A DNA stretch of 64,000 bases from Vibrio metschnikovii CIP 69.14 (GTDB taxonomy: Bacteria > Pseudomonadota > Gammaproteobacteria > Enterobacterales > Vibrionaceae). Position 1 is the first letter of the stretch, and each line of letters starts with the position of its first letter. The position numbers and the translations under genes were made by a program. The notes beneath the pieces were generated by a model that was not told the DNA's origin, did no database searches, and was given only the letters and a program-made list of their open reading frames with translations. Below are positions 36,357 through 44,946 of this stretch, one piece after another. The DNA lies in contig NZ_ACZO01000002.1 of the NCBI RefSeq assembly GCF_000176155.1, forward strand, positions 49,728 to 113,727, written 5' to 3'.

Positions 36357-36545
36357 GATATTCTCCGGAAAAACCGCTGAGCTAAACTCATTACGGGGCT
36401 CGATAGTAGCCAAAGACAAAGAGTGAAGACTGAGTTTACCGAAGTGGTTGACTTTAGGGGGAGTGAAACGAAATTGCGTGATTAACTCAGCATTGAACAA
36501 CAAGATTTTTCGGTTGAGTTCACATTTTGGTGGTGAGATTTTTTC

Positions 36546-36569
36546 TGGCACGACAATTCAGTCGTGCCA
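36546..36569. repeat. Perfect 9-bp hairpin upstream of DUF2500
   Basis: TGGCACGAC (36546-36554) and GTCGTGCCA (36561-36569) pair perfectly over loop AATTCA. The T-run lies on the 5' side on the plus strand, so it is not a normal terminator in either direction. Confidence 0.45.
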
Positions 36570-36605
36570 CGCTTGACGATCGGTAACAATAGGATCGTGG
36601 TAGTG

Positions 36606-36733
36606 TATACCCAAACCACTTGGAGTTGCAGGTAGGCAGCAAGTGAGTTCATCTCCATGAGCATAGACAGACTCTATGATTGGGGGTAACGAATGTAGCC
36701 AACACCGTTGCAGCTTCAAGTAGCAAGGGTATA
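36606..36733. repeat. ERIC-like intergenic repeat
   Basis: This roughly 128-bp imperfect palindrome starts TATACCC and ends GGGTATA. Inside are the recognised ERIC segments: a first half with GTGAGTTCATCTCCATGAGC and a second half with GATTGGGGGTAACGA and TGTAGCCAAC. ERIC (IRU) elements are short non-autonomous repeats found in enterobacteria and vibrios. It ends 16 bp before the start of the following small gene and would form a long hairpin in its leader. Confidence 0.8.
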
Positions 36734-36748
36734 AGCAAGGAGGCAGAT

Positions 36749-37135
36749 ATGTCCGAGATAGAACAAGTCGTATTACGAACGAGAAGATTAGAAACCTTAT
36801 TGCGTCAGCATTATCATGCTCAAGGTAAAGGGTTACATCAGTTAATTTCTAGCTGCGAGGAGCGTTTACCGCATGATATTATTGAAAAGCTGAGATACAT
36901 CGCTACGATTCGCAATAAAATTGTTCATGAAGATCATTTTCATTTGCCGGATAGGAAAGCGTTTTTACTTGCGTGCCTTCAGTGTGAAAAAGAACTCGCT
37001 CCACGTAGTGGGCGCTTTATTTGGCGTGTTGCTGTGATGCTGATGTTATTAATGACGATGGCGGCGGTAACGTTTTATTACCTGCATTGGGATGAGTTAT
37101 CTAAGTTTTTCCCCCACTTTTTACCCAAGAGCTAG
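36749..37135 (+). CDS. Small tail-anchored membrane protein, DUF4145-like
   Basis: The 128-residue product has a helical cytoplasmic part with the block LRYIATIRNKIVHED near 52-66, which recalls DUF4145 and similar RNase/HEPN-like helical domains. A single C-terminal membrane helix (VAVMLMLLMTMAAVTFYYL) follows. The RxxxxH-like pattern RNKIVH is reminiscent of HEPN folds, but I cannot claim nuclease activity. The ATG at 36749 has a full AGGAGG-type site; the upstream frame lies in the ERIC repeat. Confidence 0.65.
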   Translation: MSEIEQVVLRTRRLETLLRQHYHAQGKGLHQLISSCEERLPHDIIEKLRYIATIRNKIVHEDHFHLPDRKAFLLACLQCEKELAPRSGRFIWRVAVMLMLLMTMAAVTFYYLHWDELSKFFPHFLPKS

Positions 37136-37258
37136 CACAGAGACTGAATCTTACGCTTTAGATTAGAGACTTATGCTGTCGATTAATAAAAATAAACCTT
37201 ATCGATAAGTTAAGGAAGGCTAGCGGTATCGTTCGGTTTATCTGTTACTCATGTTAAT

Positions 37259-37311
37259 AAAAAACACATATAAAAAAGGACACCTAGTGTCCTTTTTTAT
37301 ATGTGTTTTTT
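37259..37311. terminator. 25-bp perfect bidirectional terminator hairpin
   Basis: The arms at 37259-37283 and 37287-37311 are perfectly complementary over 25 bp with a 3-nt loop CTA. The outer part is an A-run on one side and a T-run on the other, so it can terminate in both directions. It would end the DUF4145-like gene from the left and the 26-residue peptide gene from the right. Confidence 0.9.
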
Positions 37312-37328
37312 ATTTTTTAAACAAAGGG

Positions 37329-37409
37329 TTAGTAAAGTAGTGGCAGTGTCATTAAGCCTACGATGACCGCGATCATTACCAATCCCTGTTTTTGAGATGA
37401 AGAAATCAT
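37329..37409 (-). CDS. Unlisted 26-residue membrane peptide
   Basis: On the minus strand an ATG at 37409 follows AAGGAG at a spacing of eight bases and opens a 26-codon frame, MISSSQKQGLVMIAVIVGLM plus TLPLLY, ending TAA. After a short polar start it is one hydrophobic helix. A promoter-like TTGATC-17-TATTCT lies upstream (about 37434-37473), and the perfect terminator lies 18 bp downstream, so it looks like a complete small transcription unit. I do not recognise the family with confidence; small single-helix proteins often act on respiratory complexes or transporters. Confidence 0.65.
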   Translation of the reverse strand: MISSSQKQGLVMIAVIVGLMTLPLLY

Positions 37410-37429
37410 AACACTGCTCCTTTGTTGTC

Positions 37430-38156
37430 TGTTTCATCTATGTAATCAGAATAGCTTGCTTTATTGACTTGATCAAGGGGATCTTGCTGAAAGCCTTGAA
37501 AGTTGGCTTTAAAGTGTGATGGTTTATCCGATTCTGGCTTGGTAAGGCGAGGTTTATGAGCTGGTTGTCTCTTATTCTTATTGGCAATGAATTATTCATT
37601 TTTAATTTAAGTTTTTGAATTTGTTGTTTTTTTTAATGTTATTTTAATGTTTGTATGATGTGTTTATTCTGGTTTTGGTGACTACTTGGCGAGTTTTGTC
37701 ATTTTTCAGTTAATTGATGTTTTTTTAAGAATGAACCAATAGGTTAATGATATGAGTTATCATTTGTCTCTGGTTGGATGAGTCGATATTTGTTTTTTGT
37801 TGTTATTTTAATATGTTTTATTTTATTTTAGTTTAAGATTAATTTTTTCTGTATTTTAATTTTTTAAGTGTATGATTTTAATTGTTATTTTATTTTGTTT
37901 TTATTTTTTAACTTTGATTTTTTATGGGTTTCTGGTTGCTTTTTTTTGCTTTAAAACGATGTTTTTTATGTTTTGTTGGTTGTGTGTCGGGGCTTATTCA
38001 GTGAAAGAATAGTCAACAAGGTAGAAATGCTGATAAGTTTTCAATGGTAAATTTACCGCTATCGAATCGCAATCAAGATCCAATTTTTGCAGTTCACTTC
38101 TGGACTTCATGGATGACATGCCTACACTGGCGGCAGAATTGATAAGAGGTATCGAC
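37430..38156. other. Long T-rich interval without genes
   Basis: From about 37580 to 37990 the plus strand is very rich in T and poor in C, with runs such as GTTGTTTTTTTTAATG. No credible gene lies here. It may be an H-NS-type silenced or curved segment, the leader of the YhhN gene, or decayed foreign DNA. Confidence 0.55.
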
Positions 38157-38786
38157 ATGTGGAGCTGGATTTCTGTGGCATTATCGGGATTCATCAGCAT
38201 TTCTGCGTTGGAAAACCATCATAGACGGCAAGCCGTATTGTTTAAAATGGTCAGTTTAGTGCTATTACTAGCGATGATCACTGAACCACTATTTTCTCGC
38301 TCTATGCCTGCAATATGGATAACAATCGGCCTAGTTATTGCTATGTTGGCGGATGGATTACATACGTTTCATTTGCGACCTAAATTGTGCTTTTTAGGCT
38401 TTCTATTTGCTCAGCTCTGTTATAGCAAAGCATTTTGGATTCAATTATCCGGTAATATGGTGTGGTGGCTGCCCGCTTTATTGATTGCAACCAGCATTGT
38501 GACTTTTTTTCTTCTTCTGCCACAAATCGATACTTTACTTTTTCCGGTTACGATAATGGGGCTGGTGCTGGTACAATTAGCTTGGGCGTCCGGTGAGGTA
38601 TTGCTGCAGCGCCCCTCTTTGGCATCTTTGGCAGGGTTTGTTGGTAGCTTACTGTTTATTTTATCGGCGTTATTATTGGCTATTCATGATTATCGACACT
38701 CTTTACCTTGGGGACAGTACTGGATTTCAGGGAGTTATCTGCTCGCTCAATCTTTGATGGTCGCTTCTGTTGTTTTACTTTTTTAA
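38157..38786 (+). CDS. YhhN-family lysoplasmalogenase-like membrane protein
   Basis: The 209-residue product has about eight hydrophobic helices and the YhhN/TMEM86 pattern, including LVIAMLADGLHTF with its conserved Asp and FLGFLFAQLCYSKAF. Animal members hydrolyse lysoplasmalogen; bacterial substrates are not clear. The ATG at 38157 follows GAGG and gives the same length as E. coli YhhN. The stretch before it is the T-rich interval. Confidence 0.82.
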   Translation: MWSWISVALSGFISISALENHHRRQAVLFKMVSLVLLLAMITEPLFSRSMPAIWITIGLVIAMLADGLHTFHLRPKLCFLGFLFAQLCYSKAFWIQLSGNMVWWLPALLIATSIVTFFLLLPQIDTLLFPVTIMGLVLVQLAWASGEVLLQRPSLASLAGFVGSLLFILSALLLAIHDYRHSLPWGQYWISGSYLLAQSLMVASVVLLF

Positions 38787-38847
38787 TTCAACCTTTCCCT
38801 TGCCACGGACATACCCATTTATCACACCCTGTGTCTATTGAGGTTTT

Positions 38848-39438
38848 ATGGAAATTTTATCGGCGGCAACCATGTTATTTTTGATCATGGATCCGCTGGG
38901 TAACCTGCCTGTTGTGTTATCCATTCTTAAGCATCTTGATCCTAAACGTCGCCGTAAAGTGCTGATCCGCGAACTATTCTTTGCCTTAGTGATTCTGATG
39001 CTATTTTTGTTTGCAGGGCGATCGATTCTCGGTTTCTTGCATGTTCAGCCTGAAACCTTGAGTATTTCTGGCGGCATTATTCTGTTTATCATTGCGATTA
39101 AAATGATTTTTCCCAGTGCGGGTAGCATTACAGGCTTAGCGGCAGGAGAAGAGCCATTCTTAGTACCGATGGCGATCCCTATGATTGCAGGGCCCTCTGT
39201 CATTGCCGCGCTACTTTTACTTTCAACTCAGCATCCCCAACATATGCTTGAGCTCTCTGCGGCGGTGATTCTTGCCTGGTCAGGAACTTTTGTTATTTTA
39301 ATGTTCTACAATTTTTTCCATCGTGTATTGGGCGAGCGGGGGTTAAAAGCTGTCGAACGCTTAATGGGCTTGTTACTGGTGATGATTTCGACCCAAATGT
39401 TCCTTAATGGTGTGAAAAGCTACATGGGCATGGCGTAA
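38848..39438 (+). CDS. yhgN: MarC/UPF0056 family membrane protein YhgN
   Basis: The 196-residue product is a six-helix membrane protein of the MarC (NAAT) family, near the 197 residues of E. coli YhgN. Blocks are FLIMDPLGNLPVVLSIL, PLAIP-like LVPMAIPMIAGPSVIAALLLL, and a closing ERLMGLLLVMISTQMFLNG. Transport of neutral amino acids has been proposed for the family but is unproven for this branch. It converges on rsmD. Confidence 0.9.
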   Translation: MEILSAATMLFLIMDPLGNLPVVLSILKHLDPKRRRKVLIRELFFALVILMLFLFAGRSILGFLHVQPETLSISGGIILFIIAIKMIFPSAGSITGLAAGEEPFLVPMAIPMIAGPSVIAALLLLSTQHPQHMLELSAAVILAWSGTFVILMFYNFFHRVLGERGLKAVERLMGLLLVMISTQMFLNGVKSYMGMA

Positions 39439-39442
39439 TCGA

Positions 39443-39460
39443 GAGCGGATAGCTCCGCTC
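39443..39460. repeat. Short hairpin after yhgN
   Basis: GAGCGGA (39443-39449), loop TAGC and TCCGCTC (39454-39460) pair perfectly but lack a T-run. A second inverted repeat, CGTCGGT/ACCGACG, lies near 39503-39528. Both sit between convergent genes and may help transcript ends. Confidence 0.45.
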
Positions 39461-39517
39461 CCTATCAGTGCTATTTATCTTGCACCATTAAATGATAGCG
39501 ATCGTCGGTGACGTACG

Positions 39518-40123
39518 TTATACCGACGTCGCTTGTCTGAGGTATAAACGGTAGCACACTTGGCCAGCGGTTTTTTCTCGATGCAGTTGCCAGTTGTCAG
39601 GTAGCTCATTCAATGAGAGCTCTTTTTCACATTCAATATAAATAATCGCTTGTTCTGCTAACCAGCCGTTGGATTCAAGTAACGGTACAACGTGGTTGAT
39701 CAAGCCTTGATGAAAAGGAGGATCAATGAAAACGACATCATAGGCGCTGGCGGATTGTTTGAGATACTGCAAAGTATCGCCATGCACAGCATTGATGTTA
39801 TTGGCTTGTAAGCGAGCGATGTTACTCTTTAATTGATGATAGGCTGCCCCGTTGAGTTCGAGCATGGTCACTAGGTTTGCTTGACGGGAGGCGCACTCAA
39901 ATCCCAAACTGCCTGAACCGGCAAATAAATCTAAACATTTTGCTTTTGCGATGTCTTGCGCTAACCAATTAAACACGGTTTCTTTGACTCGGTCAGTGGT
40001 GGGTCGCAAGCCCTGTGCGTCATGCACGGGCAATTTTCGGCCGCGCCATAATCCACTGATAATGCGAACATGACCACTGGGGAGGCGTTTTTGTGATAGG
40101 GTTTGCGGGCGACGTTTTAGCAT
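39518..40123 (-). CDS. rsmD: 16S rRNA (guanine966-N2)-methyltransferase
   Basis: RsmD methylates G966 of 16S rRNA in the 30S subunit. The 201-residue protein shows VRIISGLWRGRKLPV, LRPTTDRVKETVFNWL, the SAM motif CLDLFAGSGSLGFE, and catalytic DPPF in VVFIDPPFHQG. It diverges from ftsY, as in E. coli. Confidence 0.96.
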   Translation of the reverse strand: MLKRRPQTLSQKRLPSGHVRIISGLWRGRKLPVHDAQGLRPTTDRVKETVFNWLAQDIAKAKCLDLFAGSGSLGFECASRQANLVTMLELNGAAYHQLKSNIARLQANNINAVHGDTLQYLKQSASAYDVVFIDPPFHQGLINHVVPLLESNGWLAEQAIIYIECEKELSLNELPDNWQLHREKTAGQVCYRLYLRQATSV

Positions 40124-40335
40124 AGATTTTTTGACCGTGAATTAAGTGTTACTATATGACTGATCTATTTAGCTTGTATGTAAACATTGAGATAAATAGC
40201 CAGCAGAATTCAATATTATGACAAAGTTTATCAAGCGAACGAGAAAGTTTTCACTGCTTTGTCATTTTTCTTTTCTTAAAAGGATAATCTTGCAAGAAAA
40301 GAGTCATCGTTATGTCAAATTCAGGATAGCTCCCA

Positions 40336-41502
40336 ATGACGGAAAAAAAGAAACGTGGCTTATTGTCATGGTTAGGGTTTGGGGATGAACAACCAAACAC
40401 AACAACAATAGCAGAAGAGAAAGAATCAGAGTCAATAACCGAAGCGGAGCGTACCGCTTTAGAGACATCGACCTTACCCGTTGAGCAAGAAGCAGCCAGT
40501 TTAGACGCTTTTTTAGAAACAGAAACAGAAACAGAAACAGAACAAATACCGCCTAGAATTCAAGAGCAAGAAAAACCGAGTGAAAGCTTTTTTGTGCGTC
40601 TTAAACGGAGTTTAAGTCGTACTAAAGCAAATATCGGCGCTGGCTTTTTTGGGTTGTTTCAAGGTAAAAAAATCGATGATCAGCTATTCGAAGAGCTTGA
40701 AGAGCAATTATTGATGGCTGATGTAGGAATGGAAACTACGGTTAAAATCATTACCAGTTTAACCGAAAAAGCGTCTCGTCAGCAGTTGCGTGACGGTGAA
40801 GCGCTGTACGCGTTATTAAAGCAAGAAATGGCAGAAATGTTGGCCAAAGTAGAAAAACCGTTGCAGATTGATAGCCAAACCATGCCTTATGTGATTTTAA
40901 TGGTCGGTGTTAACGGGGTCGGTAAAACCACAACGATTGGTAAGTTAGCCAAACAATTCCAAGCGCAAGGTAAAAAAGTCATGCTGGCGGCAGGGGATAC
41001 GTTTCGCGCCGCGGCTGTTGAGCAATTGCAAGTCTGGGGAGAGCGTAATCACGTTCCGGTTATTGCTCAACATACGGGAGCAGATAGCGCTTCGGTGATT
41101 TATGATGCGATTGAAGCTGCTAAAGCTCGAGGTATTGATGTGGTGATTGCTGATACGGCAGGTCGACTACAAAATAAAGCCAATTTAATGGAAGAGCTGA
41201 AAAAAATTGTCCGTGTAATGAAGAAAATTGATCCGCAAGCGCCACACGAGATCATGTTAACCCTTGATGCGGGAACCGGACAAAATGCCATTAGCCAAGC
41301 CAAGTTGTTTAGCCAAGCCGCGCCACTCACCGGGATCACTTTGACTAAATTGGATGGCACCGCGAAAGGCGGCGTTATTTTTGCTATTGCTGACCAATTT
41401 CAAATACCCATCCGTTATATTGGCGTTGGTGAGGGGATTGATGATTTGCGTCCGTTTGTTACCCAAGAATTTATCGACGCGCTATTTAGCCGAGAAGAGT
41501 AA
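40336..41502 (+). CDS. ftsY: Signal recognition particle receptor FtsY
   Basis: FtsY docks ribosome-SRP complexes at the inner membrane. The 388-residue product has a short acidic A domain (about 1-85), the N domain, and the G domain with GVNGVGKTTT, DTFRAAAVEQL, DTAGR and TKLDGTAKGG. The acidic part contains an in-frame hexanucleotide repeat that encodes Glu-Thr pairs. The A domain is shorter than in E. coli. ftsE follows after about 100 bp. Confidence 0.97.
   Translation: MTEKKKRGLLSWLGFGDEQPNTTTIAEEKESESITEAERTALETSTLPVEQEAASLDAFLETETETETEQIPPRIQEQEKPSESFFVRLKRSLSRTKANIGAGFFGLFQGKKIDDQLFEELEEQLLMADVGMETTVKIITSLTEKASRQQLRDGEALYALLKQEMAEMLAKVEKPLQIDSQTMPYVILMVGVNGVGKTTTIGKLAKQFQAQGKKVMLAAGDTFRAAAVEQLQVWGERNHVPVIAQHTGADSASVIYDAIEAAKARGIDVVIADTAGRLQNKANLMEELKKIVRVMKKIDPQAPHEIMLTLDAGTGQNAISQAKLFSQAAPLTGITLTKLDGTAKGGVIFAIADQFQIPIRYIGVGEGIDDLRPFVTQEFIDALFSREE
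40516..40539 (+). repeat. Hexanucleotide repeat in ftsY
   Basis: GAAACA is repeated four times in tandem inside ftsY and encodes alternating Glu and Thr. A change in copy number would keep the frame and alter only the length of the acidic tail. Confidence 0.8.
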
Positions 41503-41606
41503 CCACTACGGTGTTGAATCCGGCGATCATGCATGGCTGACCGGCCTGCCTGTCGCCGTTAATATTTTTAGCCAGCGATGTGTTATGTGTCATAGAGGGA
41601 TCACGG

Positions 41607-42284
41607 GTGATTAAGTTTCAACAAGTCAGTAAAGCTTATCGTGGCGGTCGGCAAGCGTTACAAAAAGTCGATTTTCATCTGCGTCGGGGTGAAATGGCTT
41701 TTTTAGGCGGACACTCTGGAGCGGGTAAGAGCACCTTACTTAAGTTGATCTGTGCGATTGAGCGTCCCAGTGACGGTAAAATTAGTTTTAATGGTCATGA
41801 TATTACTCGTATTCCTAACCGCGACATTCCTTTTTTACGGCGCAATATTGGAATTGTGTTTCAAGATCATCGCCTACTGATGGACAGAACGGTATTTGAT
41901 AATGTCGCTTTACCCATGCGTATCGAATCGATTGCAGAGCAAGATATCAAGCGGCGCGTTTCAGCAGCATTAGATAAAACCGGCTTACTAGACAAAGCCC
42001 GTTGTCTACCTAGCCAATTATCGGGCGGTGAGCAGCAACGCGTTGGTATTGCTCGCGCGGTAGTGAACCGGCCGACCTTATTGTTGGCGGATGAGCCGAC
42101 AGGTAACTTAGATCCTGATTTATCGAATCGTATTTTACGGCTCTTTGAAGAATTTAATCGCGCAGGTGTGACGATTTTATTGGCAACTCATGATATTAAC
42201 TTGGTGCAATCTCGACCTCAGTATCGTCATTTTGAGTTGAACCAAGGCTTTTTGAGTGAGGTGGAAGAGTATGGTCAGCAATAA
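41607..42284 (+). CDS. ftsE: Cell division ATP-binding protein FtsE
   Basis: FtsE is the ATPase of the FtsEX complex, which activates septal peptidoglycan hydrolases through EnvC. The 225-residue ABC protein has Walker [11 protein letters not shown], the Q-loop FQDHRLL, signature [14 protein letters not shown], Walker B LLLADEPT and the H-loop ATHD. The start is GTG at 41607 after AGAGGGA; the extension to 41580 is not needed. It overlaps ftsX by 14 bp. Confidence 0.97.
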   Translation: MIKFQQVSKAYRGGRQALQKVDFHLRRGEMAFLGGHSGAGKSTLLKLICAIERPSDGKISFNGHDITRIPNRDIPFLRRNIGIVFQDHRLLMDRTVFDNVALPMRIESIAEQDIKRRVSAALDKTGLLDKARCLPSQLSGGEQQRVGIARAVVNRPTLLLADEPTGNLDPDLSNRILRLFEEFNRAGVTILLATHDINLVQSRPQYRHFELNQGFLSEVEEYGQQ

Positions 42285-43236
42285 AGTCAATCCTAAAAAA
42301 CGCAGCCAGCCTTATCCCAGAGCCCCGCGAGACAGCTTTATTACCACTCATAGTAAGCAAGCCAAAATGGCATTTTCGGCATTATGGCAACGTCCACTGG
42401 GTAATTTGCTTACATTAGCGGTGATCTCAATGGCGCTAGCGTTACCGGCCAGCTTATATCTATTGACGAAAAATATCGCTTCGGTTGCGGTGAATGTCAC
42501 CAGTCCTTCTCAAGTGAGTGTTTATCTTCAACAAGGGACACCTGAATCGCGGGTGATGATATTAAAAGATCAGTTAGAAAGTCGCCCTGATATCGCTTTG
42601 GTTGATTATATATCCCCACAGCAAGGTTTAGCTGAACTCAGTCAATATGCTGGGTTTGATCAGGCCATTAGTTTACTGGATGAATACGCCCTACCAGGGG
42701 TACTCGTCATTACTCCTAGTGTTGAAGACAATCAGCAAATCAAACGGATTGCTGAGGAGGCTCGTCAGCAAGCCAACGTTACCGATGTCAGATTAGATGA
42801 AGATTGGTTAGCGAGGTTAGATGCGATTCGACATTTAGCGATGATCATCGTGGTTAGTCTATCGATACTGATGTTGTCATCGATCTTTTTGATCATCGGT
42901 AATACTTTGCGTTTTAATGTTCAAGCCAATAAAGATGAGATTCAAACCATGAAACTGATTGGCGCGACGGACAGTTATATTCTACGTCCCTACCTGTATT
43001 CAGGGATGTGGCTTGGTTTGCTGGGTAGCTTATCCGCTTGGCTGTTAACGGCTTTAGTAACCATTATCCTCAATGGTGCTGTGGCTGAATTAGCGACACT
43101 TTATGATAGCCGTTTTCGATTGATTGGCCTTAATTGGGATGAGTCGTTATTGCTACTGATGCTAGGAACTCTGTTGGGGTGTTTGGCGGCGCGTCTTTCT
43201 GCGCAGCGGCATTTAAAAGAAATTGAACCGCTATAA
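42271..43236 (+). CDS. ftsX: Cell division protein FtsX
   Basis: FtsX is the membrane partner of FtsE. The 321-residue product has a basic cytoplasmic N-terminus, a first helix near 48-68 (NLLTLAVISMALALPASLYLL), a periplasmic loop of about 110 residues that would bind EnvC, and three closing helices. The ATG at 42271 lies inside ftsE, which indicates translational coupling. Confidence 0.95.
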   Translation: MVSNKVNPKKRSQPYPRAPRDSFITTHSKQAKMAFSALWQRPLGNLLTLAVISMALALPASLYLLTKNIASVAVNVTSPSQVSVYLQQGTPESRVMILKDQLESRPDIALVDYISPQQGLAELSQYAGFDQAISLLDEYALPGVLVITPSVEDNQQIKRIAEEARQQANVTDVRLDEDWLARLDAIRHLAMIIVVSLSILMLSSIFLIIGNTLRFNVQANKDEIQTMKLIGATDSYILRPYLYSGMWLGLLGSLSAWLLTALVTIILNGAVAELATLYDSRFRLIGLNWDESLLLLMLGTLLGCLAARLSAQRHLKEIEPL

Positions 43237-43286
43237 AATAGCGCGGTCTTATTGATCGGCTCCCAGAGCTGAGAGTAAAATTATCG

Positions 43287-43328
43287 GCAATCAAGGCTTG
43301 AAACCAATTCATTTTCGGTTCAAGATTG
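43287..43328 (+). other. Stem-loop before rpoH
   Basis: CTTGAAACC (43297-43305) pairs with GGTTCAAG (43317-43324) with one bulge; outer CAAT/ATTG bases may extend it. No T-run follows. CTTGAAA also equals the sigma-32 -35 element, but I see no fitting -10 box. It may mark the end of the ftsYEX transcript or a control site for rpoH. Confidence 0.4.
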
Positions 43329-43372
43329 TCAGGTTAAAATTAACTCAAAATCACAGATTGATGAGGATTTGA

Positions 43373-44230
43373 ATGACTAACCAAGCGTACCCAATGGCTC
43401 TTATTTCACAAGATAGCTTAGATAGCTACATCCGTTCAGTCAGCAGCTACCCAATGCTAACGGCTGAAGAGGAACGTGAACTGGCTGAGCGGTTGCACTA
43501 CTCAGGTGATATTGAAGCGGCGAAAACGTTGATCTTATCGCATCTTCGATTTGTTGTTCATGTTGCTCGTGGCTACTCGGGTTATGGGTTACCGATTGCG
43601 GATCTTGTTCAAGAGGGAAACATTGGTTTAATGAAAGCGGTCAAACGCTTTAACCCAGAGGTCGGCGTAAGATTGGTCTCCTTTGCGGTGCATTGGATCA
43701 AAGCCGAAATTCATGAATACGTGTTACGCAACTGGCGTATCGTGAAAATTGCGACCACTAAAGCGCAACGCAAATTGTTTTTTAATCTACGTAAATCGAA
43801 AAAGCGTCTCGGTTGGTTTAATAACGGTGAAGTTGAAACCGTTGCTCGTGAACTCGGGGTTGAACCTGCTGAAGTTCGAGAAATGGAATCTCGTTTAGCG
43901 GCGCTCGATTCAACGTTTGAATTTTCTGCTGAAGATGACGACAACCCGAATGCTTACACTGCGCCAGTGCTGTATCTGGAAGATAAGCAATCGGATTTAG
44001 CGGAAAATATCGAAGCGCAAAACTGGGAGAATCATACCAATCATCGCCTTAGTTTAGCTTTGGCAAGTTTGGATGAACGTAGTCAGCATATTGTGCGCTC
44101 TCGTTGGCTGGATGACCAAAAGGCGACCTTGCAAGAATTAGCGGATCTTTATCAAGTTTCTGCTGAGCGGATTCGCCAGCTAGAAAAGAATGCGATGAAA
44201 AAGCTCAAAGAGGCGGTCGGTGATTTTTAA
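43373..44230 (+). CDS. rpoH: RNA polymerase heat-shock sigma factor RpoH (sigma-32)
   Basis: RpoH directs transcription of heat-shock genes. The 285-residue product has region 2 with [34 protein letters not shown], the RpoH box [16 protein letters not shown] near 132-147 needed for DnaK and FtsH control, and a C-terminal helix-turn-helix ([20 protein letters not shown]). Its place after ftsX is conserved. The ATG follows GAGGA. A good terminator follows. Confidence 0.98.
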   Translation: MTNQAYPMALISQDSLDSYIRSVSSYPMLTAEEERELAERLHYSGDIEAAKTLILSHLRFVVHVARGYSGYGLPIADLVQEGNIGLMKAVKRFNPEVGVRLVSFAVHWIKAEIHEYVLRNWRIVKIATTKAQRKLFFNLRKSKKRLGWFNNGEVETVARELGVEPAEVREMESRLAALDSTFEFSAEDDDNPNAYTAPVLYLEDKQSDLAENIEAQNWENHTNHRLSLALASLDERSQHIVRSRWLDDQKATLQELADLYQVSAERIRQLEKNAMKKLKEAVGDF

Positions 44231-44252
44231 CCGCTAGACAATCAATGAGCAG

Positions 44253-44284
44253 AAAGCCGAGATCAATCGATCTCGGCTTTTTTA
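44253..44284 (+). terminator. rpoH rho-independent terminator
   Basis: AGCCGAGATC (44255-44264), loop AATC and GATCTCGGCT (44269-44278) form a ten-pair stem followed by a T-run. Confidence 0.92.
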
Positions 44285-44323
44285 TTGGGATCGAAAACAG
44301 TGATCAACACCGGGTCGATTTTC

Positions 44324-44332
44324 TGTGGATAA
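44324..44332 (-). promoter_or_regulatory. Perfect DnaA box
   Basis: TGTGGATAA is the reverse complement of the DnaA consensus TTATCCACA. It lies about 95 bp after the rpoH stop. Confidence 0.55.
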
Positions 44333-44479
44333 CTCTGTGATGAAAAGTATCACGAATGATCATTAGTGGCGATAAATCAAGGCTTGAACGCTGTTTTCTA
44401 TTTGGGGATATGTTTTTCTTACACACAGAAAAATAAAGATCATCACAACATGTAGTGGATCATTTTCTCTTGAGATACC

Positions 44480-44509
44480 TTATCAACGCAATCCACAGAA
44501 TTATCCACA
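44480..44509 (+). promoter_or_regulatory. DnaA box cluster upstream of glpE
   Basis: TTATCCACA at 44501-44509 is a perfect DnaA box. TTATCAACG (about 44480-44488) and AATCCACAG (about 44490-44498) directly before it are partial matches. The group lies about 110 bp before glpE. Confidence 0.5.
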
Positions 44510-44620
44510 ATATAATGCGTGAAGATTATTGAGCATAACCCCACAGTCGTTATGTACTTGTTCAATGTGGGTTAGGTTACAATGTGTGCTAACTAATTAT
44601 GGCTTAACGAGAATCACTTC

Positions 44621-44941
44621 ATGGACCCATTTCAACATATTGATGTTATCAGTGCACAACAGTTACTTGAACAAACGGAGGCCACGCTGGTTGATATCCG
44701 TGATCCGCAGTCTTTTGCGTTAGCTCATCCTCGGGATGCGTTTCATTTAACCAATGACACGCTCAATGCTTTTATTAAAGAGCATGAATTCACACAGCCC
44801 ATTTTAGTCATGTGTTACCACGGTATTAGTAGTCAAGGTGTGGCTCAATACTTGGTTAACCAAGGTTTTGAACAGGTGTATAGTATTGATGGAGGCTTTG
44901 AAGCCTGGCATCACGCTCATTTACCGACAACAACGAGTTAA
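44621..44941 (+). CDS. glpE: Thiosulfate sulfurtransferase GlpE
   Basis: GlpE is a single-domain rhodanese that moves sulfane sulfur from thiosulfate to cyanide or thioredoxin. The 106-residue product has the active-site loop CYHGIS with Cys65 and the [15 protein letters not shown]-terminal block. It is the shortest rhodanese class, as in E. coli (108 residues). glpG follows after 5 bp, so both share a transcript. A glp regulator gene is not next to them here. Confidence 0.95.
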   Translation: MDPFQHIDVISAQQLLEQTEATLVDIRDPQSFALAHPRDAFHLTNDTLNAFIKEHEFTQPILVMCYHGISSQGVAQYLVNQGFEQVYSIDGGFEAWHHAHLPTTTS

Positions 44942-44946
44942 CCCAA

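Larger units (their letters stand above)
44285..44620. other. rpoH-glpE interval
   Basis: About 340 bp of AT-rich DNA without a gene. It carries two perfect DnaA boxes and weaker matches, and must hold the glpE promoter. Confidence 0.5.

Noticed and set aside
37994..38200. Minus-strand 68-codon frame over the YhhN gene start
   Set aside because: Antisense to the YhhN start region and without ribosome site.
43297..43303. CTTGAAA as a sigma-32 promoter for rpoH
   Set aside because: The -35 element fits, but no CCCATNT-like -10 element is found at the proper distance.
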